Origin: Streptomyces sp. WM6386
Lineage (GTDB): Bacteria; Actinomycetota; Actinomycetes; Streptomycetales; Streptomycetaceae
Assembly (NCBI RefSeq): GCF_000972385.1
Contig: NZ_JXTE01000033.1
Location: 22,278-86,277 of the forward strand
DNA length: 64,000 nt
Direction: 5' to 3'
Under the pieces are notes generated by a model. That model was not told the DNA's origin. It saw only the letters and a list, made by a program, of their open reading frames with translations, and made no database searches. Shown piece by piece: positions 57,767-64,000 of this stretch; within the stretch, counting starts at the first letter, position 1, and the number at the start of each line of letters is the position of its first letter. The position numbers were made by a program, and so were the translations under genes.

Positions 57767-59509
57767 GTGACCTTGCTGCACAACCCGGTCCTCCGCGGCT
57801 TCGCCCCCGACCCCTCCCTGGTCCGGGTCGGCGACTGGTACTACCTGGCGACCAGTTCCTTCGAGTGGTTCCCCACCATCCCGGTCCACCGCTCCCGCGA
57901 CCTCGCCCGCTGGGAGTACGCGGGCCATGTCCGCGGGGCCGTCCCCGGCGACTCGCTGGCCGGCGTCCCCGACTCGGGCGGCGTCTGGGCACCGTCGCTG
58001 AGCTGGGACGGCGAACGGTTCTGGGTCGTGTACTCGATCGTCCGCTCGGTCGGCACGCCCTACTTCGACGTGGACACCTACGTCAGTACGGCGACGGACC
58101 CGGCCGGCGAGTGGACGGCCCCGCGCCGCGTCGCGAGCCACGGCTTCGACCCGGCGCTGTACCACGCCGAGGACGGCCGGCTGTGGCTCCTCAACCTCCA
58201 GAACGACTGCCGCCCCGGCGGCCGGCGCTTCGCCGGCATCGTGGCGACCGAGCTGGACCGCGGGACCCTGGCCGCCGTCGGCGACACCCATCTGCTGCTC
58301 CAGCACGGACGGCTCGTCGAGGGGCCGAAGCTGCTGCGGCGGGAGGGCTGGTACTACCTGGTGCTGGCGGAGGGCGGCACCGGTTTCGAACACGGGGTGC
58401 TGGTCGCGCGCAGCCGTGTGCTCACCGGCCCGTACGAGGTCGACGAGCGGCCGCTGCTGACGACTCGGGACGACCCGACGGTGCCGTTGCAGAAGGCGGG
58501 GCACGGGGAGCTGGTCCAGACACCGGGCGGGGACTGGGTGTTGAGCCATCTCGCCGCCAGGCCATTGCACACCGTCGACGGCCGACGGTGCCCGCTCGGG
58601 CGGGAGACCGCGATCCAGGCGGTGGTGTGGGACGGGGAGGGATGGCCGAGGCTGCGGGACGGTGGGCACCATCCGGCGGTGGAGGTCGACGTACGACTGC
58701 ATACAGTCGACCTCTCACCGGATTCGGCCGACTCGGCGCATACAGTCGGCATGCCGTCGTATACCGGTGACGGTCCGGCGCCCACGGTCGACCGTCCATT
58801 GCATACACCGACCTCGCACCCCACGGCCACAGCCCCCAACCCCGACTCCGACCCGGGCTGCAACCCCCGCTCCGCCCCCACCCCCGGCTCCCACCTCGCC
58901 TGGCCCTGGAGCACCCTGCGCGCCTACGCCGACCCGTCCTGGGCCGACCCCACGACCCGCCCCGGCTGGATCCGTCTGCGCGGTCGGCACGGCCCGGAGT
59001 CCTGGTGGGCGCACAGCCTGCTCGCCCAACGCATCACCGAGCACCGCGCGGAGGCCGAGGTCACCGTCGAGGCGCGGCCGGGCACGTTCACGCAGGCCGC
59101 CGGTCTCGTGCTCTGGTACAACACCGAGGCCTATCTGAGCCTGGACCTGACGTGGGTGGAGCCGGAGGGCGAGGGACAGCACGGGCAGCAGTGGAGGGGC
59201 GGTGGCCGTACCGTGCTCAGCCTCGTCGAACGGGAGGAGTCCGGGACCCGGCAGGTGGCCGCCGTGGACGTGGACGCGGGCGCACCGCTCACTCTCGGCG
59301 TGACGGTCGACGGCGCGGAAGCGCAGTTCTGGTATGTCCGGAGCGGCGTGCGTACGCCGGTCGGCGGGCCGCTCGACTTCAGCAAGCTCTCCGACGACCA
59401 CGGTTCCAGGCTCCGCTTCACGGGAGCGATGGCCGGCATCCACGCCGTGGACCTCGTCGACGCGGCGTTCACCGCCGATTTCACGGGATTTCGCCTGACC
59501 TGCCGGTAG
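57767..59509 (+). CDS. GH43 beta-xylosidase / alpha-L-arabinofuranosidase
   Basis: 580 residues, no signal peptide, so cytoplasmic. Two-domain xylosidase type: five-bladed propeller (about 1-300) with Asp15 (FAPDPSLVR), Asp128 (GFDPALYH) and Glu185 (LVEGPKLL), and a C-terminal beta-sandwich (about 380-580). It removes terminal xylose or arabinose from imported oligosaccharides. GTG 57767 after CAGGAG. The linker between domains is lengthened to about 70 residues, with HTVD, HTVG, PTVD and HTP units coded by repetitive DNA (58690-58815), absent from relatives as I remember them. Confidence 0.86.
   Translation: MTLLHNPVLRGFAPDPSLVRVGDWYYLATSSFEWFPTIPVHRSRDLARWEYAGHVRGAVPGDSLAGVPDSGGVWAPSLSWDGERFWVVYSIVRSVGTPYFDVDTYVSTATDPAGEWTAPRRVASHGFDPALYHAEDGRLWLLNLQNDCRPGGRRFAGIVATELDRGTLAAVGDTHLLLQHGRLVEGPKLLRREGWYYLVLAEGGTGFEHGVLVARSRVLTGPYEVDERPLLTTRDDPTVPLQKAGHGELVQTPGGDWVLSHLAARPLHTVDGRRCPLGRETAIQAVVWDGEGWPRLRDGGHHPAVEVDVRLHTVDLSPDSADSAHTVGMPSYTGDGPAPTVDRPLHTPTSHPTATAPNPDSDPGCNPRSAPTPGSHLAWPWSTLRAYADPSWADPTTRPGWIRLRGRHGPESWWAHSLLAQRITEHRAEAEVTVEARPGTFTQAAGLVLWYNTEAYLSLDLTWVEPEGEGQHGQQWRGGGRTVLSLVEREESGTRQVAAVDVDAGAPLTLGVTVDGAEAQFWYVRSGVRTPVGGPLDFSKLSDDHGSRLRFTGAMAGIHAVDLVDAAFTADFTGFRLTCR
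58694..58709. repeat. palindrome CGACTG-CATA-CAGTCG, fullest copy of a dispersed motif
   Basis: Perfect 6-bp arms. Related half sites GACTGYATRC or its complement: 26924-26933, 34641-34650, 36319-36328, 39763-39772, 41367-41376, 52772-52781, 58738-58747. Looser relatives: 265-272 (CTGTATGC), 8062-8075 (GACTG-TGGA-CAGTC) and 58803-58812. All but 41367 lie in coding sequence. Confidence 0.6.
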
Positions 59510-59550
59510 CCCTCGGCCTCTTCCCGACTTTCTCCGGCGAACTTAGGGTA

Positions 59551-59566
59551 GGAAGCGCTTACTATC
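59551..59566. promoter_or_regulatory. LacI-like operator, AAGCGCTT core, before lacI gene C
   Basis: GGAAGCGCTTACTATC with core palindrome AAGCGCTT at 59553-59560, about 60 bp before the start codon of regulator C. Same core as 28875-28882. Confidence 0.6.
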
Positions 59567-59622
59567 CGCCTAGGTCGAAAACTTTCCATGGCCCTCGGGC
59601 GGGCCGGAGAGGTTGGTTCCCG

Positions 59623-60666
59623 ATGGTCCGTACGGGGAGTGCGAGTGTGGCTGCCGGGCCGACGCTGGCGGTCGTGGCACGGGAGGCGGGGGTGTCCGTG
59701 CCCACCGCCTCCAAGGTCGTCAACGGCCGGGAGGACGTCGCACCCGAGACCCGCCGCCGGGTCACCGAGGCCCTGGACCGGCTCGGCTACGTCCGCAGAC
59801 CCCGCTTCGACGCGGCGAAGCCTCCCGCGCTGGTCGACCTCGTCGTGCACTCGCTCAACAGCTCCTGGTCGGGGGCGGTGCTGCACGGTGTGGAGGAGGC
59901 CGCTCACGACGCGGGCCTGGAAGTGGTGGTGTCGGCCGGGCTGACCCGCCAGCGGTGCGGGCGGCCGGAGCGGGGCTGGCTGGACAAGCTCATCGCCCGT
60001 GGTTCGTCAGGGGTGTTGTTCAACCTGGCCGAGCTGACGCCCTCCCAGTACGCGTGGCTGGAGCAGCACCGCATCCCGTTCGTGATGATCGACCCCGTGG
60101 TGGAACCGCCGGCGGGCGTGGTGTCGGTGGGCGCGGCGAACTGGCAGGGCGGGATGGCCGCGACCGAGCATCTGCTGGCGCTGGGCCATGAGCGGATCGC
60201 GGTGATCGCCGGGACCCGGCGCAAGATGTGCAGCACCGCCCGGGTGGCCGGCTACCGTTCGGCGCTCGCGTCGGCGGGGGTGCGGCAGCGCCCGGAGTAC
60301 GTACGTCATGCGAGCTTCGACGAGTCCGTCGCCCGCGAACGCATGCGGGAACTCCTCGACCTCCCCGAGCCGCCCACCGCCGTCTTCGTCTGCTCGGACC
60401 GGATGGCGCTCGGCGTCTACGAGGCCCTGGCCGAACGGGGGTTGAGCATCCCCGACGACATGAGCGTCGTCGGCTTCGACGACCTGCCGGAGGCCCGCTG
60501 GGCCAGCCCTGCCCTGACCACCGTCCGCCAGCCGCTGTCGGAGATGGCGGCGACGGCGACGCGGCTGCTGGTGCGGATGATGGAGGGGACGCGGCCGGAG
60601 GGGACGCGAACGGAGTTGTCGACACGGTTGGTGGAGCGGGCCAGTACGGGGCGGCCGCGGGGGTAG
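59623..60666 (+). CDS. LacI-family regulator C
   Basis: 347 residues. DNA-binding head TLAVVAREAGVSVPTASKVVNG with TASKV in place of the usual TVSRV/SVSRV, hinge region RRPRFDAAKPP, and a sugar-binding domain (ANWQGGMAATEHLLALGH, SVVGFDDLPEARWA, TTVRQPLSEMA). It belongs to a different subgroup from A and B; this xylose-operon-regulator-like subgroup is often next to xylosidase genes. The AAGCGCTT site upstream suggests it controls itself and promoters such as 28819-29015, and perhaps the adjacent GH43 gene. Confidence 0.87.
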   Translation: MVRTGSASVAAGPTLAVVAREAGVSVPTASKVVNGREDVAPETRRRVTEALDRLGYVRRPRFDAAKPPALVDLVVHSLNSSWSGAVLHGVEEAAHDAGLEVVVSAGLTRQRCGRPERGWLDKLIARGSSGVLFNLAELTPSQYAWLEQHRIPFVMIDPVVEPPAGVVSVGAANWQGGMAATEHLLALGHERIAVIAGTRRKMCSTARVAGYRSALASAGVRQRPEYVRHASFDESVARERMRELLDLPEPPTAVFVCSDRMALGVYEALAERGLSIPDDMSVVGFDDLPEARWASPALTTVRQPLSEMAATATRLLVRMMEGTRPEGTRTELSTRLVERASTGRPRG

Positions 60667-60675
60667 GGGCGGGTC

Positions 60676-60709
60676 GGCGGGCTCCTTACCGGGGCCTAGG
60701 TCGCCCGCC
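60676..60709. terminator. hairpin between convergent lacI gene C and kinase gene
   Basis: Stem GGCGGGC (60676-60682) / GCCCGCC (60703-60709); the kinase stop lies in the loop region. Confidence 0.5.
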
Positions 60710-62402
60710 AGACCGACACGTCCGCCATCAGGGAGCTCATTCCGGGGGTGTCCCACAGCGCGGTGTTCTTCACCTGGACCACGAGCAGCGCGATGTCTCC
60801 GGAGGGATGCTTGACGCAGAACTCGCTGCCGGCGGAGGCGGCAGCGAGCGGGAACGTGTGGTAATCCTCTCTCGTTTCGGCCTCGGCGCCGTCGAGGAGC
60901 CAACTGCAATCCTTGAAGTCGGCACCCGTTTCCTCGGCGAAGTACTGGACGATCAAGCTGGCGTCACTCTCCAGCGCACAACCGACGTCCTCGCAGGTGA
61001 AGCGGACGTCACCCTTGCGGTCGTCGCGTGTCGCCGGGCGTTTGCCGTCGTGGAGGTACAGGGAGTTCTTCTCGTCCAGAAACTGGGGCACGTCCGCCGA
61101 TATGGCGCGAGGCTGCCCGGCCGACGTCGAAGCCGAGGAGGAACTCGACGCCTCCTCCGCCCCCTCCTCGCCCTTCGCGTCCGCCCCGGCCGCCGTCGAC
61201 GCCCCCGCCGACCGCCCAGACGCCGTCGCACTCGGCGTCACCGAGGACGAGGTCGTGTCCCGCCCCCCGCCACCGTCCTCCCCCTCCTTGGCCTTCCACA
61301 CCAGTCCCGTCACCAGCAACGCGCCCGCGACCACCAACGCGCCCGCGACCAGTGCCGTACGACGACGCCGACCCCACCCCCGCTCCGGCCCCGTCGGGAC
61401 GGTCGCCCGTGCCGGGGCGATCAGCGGCATCGTGTGCACCGGTGTCGGATCCTGGACCGGAGCCGGAACCGTCACCTCAGGCCCCGTGACTTCGCGCCAG
61501 ACCGCCGGTCCCGCACCCGCGTCGGCGTCCGCGCCCAGTCGCTGTCGGCACCACTCGACGACCTCGGCGAGCGTGGCCCGCTCCTGAGGGTCCCTGGCGA
61601 GGCACCGCGCGAGCATCGGCCGCAGCGGTTCGGGCAGGCGGGACAGGTCGGGTTCGGAGTGGACGATCCGGTAGAGGACGGTGGCCGAGGGGCCGTCCCC
61701 GTACAGCGGTGAGCCCAGGGCCGCGAACGCCGCGGTCTGGCCCAGCGCGAAGACATCCGTCGCCGACGTGATGTCACCCGCAACCGCCTGCTCGGGGGCC
61801 ATGAACTGGGGTGTGCCGACGGCGGCGCCGGTGGCCGTGTAGGCCGTGGTGTCGGCGGCCAGGGAGATGCCGAAGTCGATGACCCGTGGGCCGTCGGCGG
61901 CCAGCAGGACGTTGGAGGGCTTCAGGTCGCGGTGGACGATTCCCTCGCCGTGGATGGCCTGGAGCGCCTCGGCCACGCCCGCCATCAGCCACAGGACCGC
62001 CGGTACCGGGAGCGGGCCGCGTCGGTGAACGGCTTCCGCGAGGGAGGGTCCGGGGATGTAGAGCGTGGCCAGCCAGGGTGGACGGGCGTCCGCGTCGGCG
62101 TCGATGAGCTCGGCGGTGTAGGCGCCGCGGACCCGGCGGGCCGCCTTGATCTCCCGGCCGAAGCGGCGCCGGAAGTCCGGGTCTTCGGCCAGCTCCGGGC
62201 GTACCACCTTGATCGCCACCGGTCGGCCACCCGCCGTGTGCGAGAGATAGACCCGACCCATGCCACCCGCGCCGAGCCGGGCGGCGAGACGGTAACCGGC
62301 CACCGCGGGCGGATCGTCCACCTGAAGTGGCTGGAACACGTCAGCCGCGTTGTTCACCTGTCCCCCTGCTCCCCTGATCCCCGGTCGCGCCGATCCGATC
62401 AT
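60696..62402 (-). CDS. membrane Ser/Thr protein kinase (PknB/Stk type)
   Basis: 568 residues. Cytoplasmic kinase domain about 36-290: GAGGMGRVY, Lys65 in VAIKVV, Asp159 in HRDLKPSN, Asp177 in DFG and APEQ. After a Pro-rich linker, one membrane helix (349-369, ALVAGALVVAGALLVTGLVW), a Ser/Gly/Ala-rich stalk and an extracellular domain of about 130 residues with four cysteines (FTCEDVGC, DCSWLL, EFCVKH) probably joined in disulfides. No PASTA repeats, so the ligand is not obviously cell-wall muropeptide. The start at ATG 62402 or GTG 62357 is not settled; the GTG gives a more typical N-terminus. Confidence 0.87.
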   Translation of the reverse strand: MIGSARPGIRGAGGQVNNAADVFQPLQVDDPPAVAGYRLAARLGAGGMGRVYLSHTAGGRPVAIKVVRPELAEDPDFRRRFGREIKAARRVRGAYTAELIDADADARPPWLATLYIPGPSLAEAVHRRGPLPVPAVLWLMAGVAEALQAIHGEGIVHRDLKPSNVLLAADGPRVIDFGISLAADTTAYTATGAAVGTPQFMAPEQAVAGDITSATDVFALGQTAAFAALGSPLYGDGPSATVLYRIVHSEPDLSRLPEPLRPMLARCLARDPQERATLAEVVEWCRQRLGADADAGAGPAVWREVTGPEVTVPAPVQDPTPVHTMPLIAPARATVPTGPERGWGRRRRTALVAGALVVAGALLVTGLVWKAKEGEDGGGGRDTTSSSVTPSATASGRSAGASTAAGADAKGEEGAEEASSSSSASTSAGQPRAISADVPQFLDEKNSLYLHDGKRPATRDDRKGDVRFTCEDVGCALESDASLIVQYFAEETGADFKDCSWLLDGAEAETREDYHTFPLAAASAGSEFCVKHPSGDIALLVVQVKNTALWDTPGMSSLMADVSVWRAT

Positions 62403-62420
62403 CCGTGCGACAGCAGCAGC

Positions 62421-63110
62421 CTAAAGGGTTTTCTGTGGCTGCTGACCAGGATCGGGACCGCGACCGTCCAGCCGGGCCGCCCACCTGATCCCGCCCAGCA
62501 GGTGCGCCCGGAAGTCAGGGTCCTCGTACGCCTCGGCGGCGTGGCCGAACGCCGTGTAGAAGACCCGGCCCGCGCCCTGCTCCCGGCACCACACCAGCGG
62601 GTGGTCGGCACCCATGCCGCCGCCGTCGTACGACGACTCGTCGGCACGGGCCAACACCCGTACCGTGCCACGGGGGTTCGCGCGGAAGTCGTACCACTCG
62701 TCGGTGAAGTCCCATACGACGGGCAGGTGTCGGGTGGCCGGGTGCTCGCGGTCCTCGACGACGGCCTTGCCGGGCTGGTACTCGGGGTGCCGGTCGAAGC
62801 GGGCGCCCAGCAGTTCGCCGTAGTACGGCCAGTCGTACTCGGTGCAGGCCGCCGCGTGTACGCCGACGAAGCCGCCGCCCGACTCGACGTAGGAGGTGAG
62901 CCGTTCGCGGCCGGTCGGGGTGAGGACCTCGCCGCTGGTGGAGAGGAAGACGATCGCGGCGTACCGCTCCAGGGCTGACTCCAGTGCCGTCGGGTCCTCG
63001 CTCGCGTCGACCTCGAAGCCGCCGAGGGCGTGTACGGCGGCGATGGCGGCCGGGATGGAGTCGTGCCGGTAGGCCGTGGTGCGGGTGTAGACGAGGAGTC
63101 GAGGTGCCAT
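62421..63110 (-). CDS. ThuA-like domain protein
   Basis: 229 residues, PF06283 (class I glutamine amidotransferase-like fold). Typical strings: LLVYTRTTAYRHDSIPAAI, VFLSTSGEVLTP, GGGFVGVHAAACTEYDW, HPLVWCREQGAGRVFYTAFGH. ThuA proteins take part in trehalose or other disaccharide use, and many occur in plant-polysaccharide loci; the reaction is unresolved (3-keto-glycoside metabolism has been proposed). It ends 18 bases before the kinase start on the same strand, so they may be co-transcribed. Confidence 0.82.
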   Translation of the reverse strand: MAPRLLVYTRTTAYRHDSIPAAIAAVHALGGFEVDASEDPTALESALERYAAIVFLSTSGEVLTPTGRERLTSYVESGGGFVGVHAAACTEYDWPYYGELLGARFDRHPEYQPGKAVVEDREHPATRHLPVVWDFTDEWYDFRANPRGTVRVLARADESSYDGGGMGADHPLVWCREQGAGRVFYTAFGHAAEAYEDPDFRAHLLGGIRWAARLDGRGPDPGQQPQKTL

Positions 63111-63276
63111 GCCGGCGACCCTATGCGCAGGGACCGCGGGGCCGGTTCAGGTCCCGCTGAAGTGATCAGTCCGAAAATTTCGGCAGCCCAACGGCACCCT
63201 GGCCTCTGCGTGAGGCGACCGGCCACCGCTCAGGTGTTCCATCACGGAGGCCGCTCTGCGTAGCCTCGGCTGCACG

Positions 63277-63909
63277 ATGAACACCATTCCCGCACGACTT
63301 GACCACCTCGTCCTCGCAACCCCCGATCTGGCGGCGACGGTCGCCGACTTCGCCCGGCGTACCGGTGTGGTGCCCGCGCCGGGCGGGGTGCACATCGGGT
63401 TCGGCACCCGGAACTACCTGGTGTCGCTGGGCGGTACCGGCTATCTGGAGATCATCGGGCCGGACCCGGAGCAGCCCGAGCCGCAGGGGCCGCGCCCCTT
63501 CGACGTCGACACACTGGCGGCGCCCCGCACGGTGACCTGGGCGATCAGTCCGCCGGACCTGGACGCGGCGGTCACGGCCGCCCGGGCCCGCGGGTACGAC
63601 CCTGGCGCGGTGCATCCGATGAGCCGCCGCAGACCGGACGGCACGCTGTTGGAGTGGCGGCTGACGGACGGCGAGACTCAACACCCCTCCGGTCTGGTGC
63701 CGTTTCTCATCGACTGGGGCACCGCGGTGCACCCCTCCGCGTCCGGTCTGCCCGCCACTCCCCTGCTGGCGCTGTCCGCGACCGCCCCCGACCCGGGCGA
63801 GATCCGCGCCCTGCTCGCGGCCCTCGACACCGAACTCACCGTCACCGAGGGGCCGGTGGGGCTGTCCTTCACGGTGGACACCCCGCTGGGGCCGGTCAGA
63901 TTCGACTGA
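63277..63909 (+). CDS. VOC-fold (glyoxalase-like, PF13468) protein
   Basis: 210 residues. LDHLVLATPDLAATVADFARRTGV at the start and GGVHIGFGTRNYLVSLGGTGYLEIIGPD are diagnostic of the glyoxalase-like family; the second half is a divergent VOC unit (ITWA-like AISPPDLDAAV, PLLALSATAPDPGEIRAL). Function unknown. ATG 63277; preceded by 166 bases shared with the ThuA-like gene as divergent promoter. The last 91 bases of the window hold nothing I can name. Confidence 0.82.
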   Translation: MNTIPARLDHLVLATPDLAATVADFARRTGVVPAPGGVHIGFGTRNYLVSLGGTGYLEIIGPDPEQPEPQGPRPFDVDTLAAPRTVTWAISPPDLDAAVTAARARGYDPGAVHPMSRRRPDGTLLEWRLTDGETQHPSGLVPFLIDWGTAVHPSASGLPATPLLALSATAPDPGEIRALLAALDTELTVTEGPVGLSFTVDTPLGPVRFD

Positions 63910-64000
63910 CAGTGATGATGTTCGTGGTGACGCTGCGGGTGGGTCTGACCCGTCGACTGACTGACGTTTCGACTGTCCGGTTTGGGATTTGTCGGCCCGC

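Overview
The window is GC-rich (roughly 70 %) actinobacterial DNA, almost certainly from a Streptomyces chromosome. Signs of this are the strong G/C third-position bias, frequent GTG/TTG starts, many ATGA/GTGA start-stop overlaps, Tat signals on secreted enzymes, the tail of a gene closely resembling Streptomyces coelicolor aldO, a rifamycin-associated element (RAE) in front of a rox-type monooxygenase, and several palindromic mini-repeats that I recognise from Streptomyces genomes. I saw no rRNA, tRNA, CRISPR array or integrase.

Layout. (1) 1-8380: end of alditol oxidase, then a galactoside-type operon: ROK repressor, lipoprotein sugar-binding protein, two permeases and a GH2 beta-galactosidase. 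Similar inverted repeats lie in front of the repressor and of the binding-protein gene. (2) 8505-25900: ordinary accessory genes. These are an ABC-2 exporter trio, a secreted delta-60/DUF11/RTX mosaic protein, an ArsR-MFS pair with two palindromic operators, a secreted EEP-family phosphodiesterase with a jacalin-like tail, two VOC proteins, a TetR-hydrolase pair with tandem operators, a secreted protein of unknown function, a stand-alone TnpB-like RuvC nuclease that lacks the zinc ribbon and has a candidate guide RNA at its 3' end, a small membrane protein and a leucine-rich-repeat-variant protein.

(3) 25916-60666: a large plant cell-wall locus. It holds a DUF2264 protein, a rhamnogalacturonan acetylesterase-like SGNH esterase, a PL4 rhamnogalacturonan lyase, an exo-beta-1,3-galactanase-like GH43 with a ricin-type module, an exo-arabinanase-like GH43, a surface beta-helix protein, two tandem toroid-fold (PF05426, alginate-lyase-like) proteins, a GH28-like beta-helix enzyme, a carboxylesterase, two CUT1-type sugar ABC transporters, a xylosidase/arabinosidase GH43, a 2-hydroxyacid dehydrogenase and three LacI regulators. 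Together these should debranch and depolymerise pectin, notably rhamnogalacturonan I with its arabinan and (arabino)galactan side chains, outside the cell, then import and trim the oligosaccharides. LacI-like palindromes of two types (AAGCGCTT and AACCGGTT cores) recur in the promoters. A homocysteine methyltransferase and the RAE-controlled rox gene sit inside this stretch and look unrelated to it. (4) 60696-64000: a membrane Ser/Thr kinase, a ThuA-like protein and a VOC-like protein.

The most unusual signals are the TnpB-like nuclease, a dispersed motif GACTGYATRC/GYATRCAGTC found mostly inside unrelated coding sequences, and two in-frame insertions of one Streptomyces palindromic mini-repeat (in lacZ and rox).
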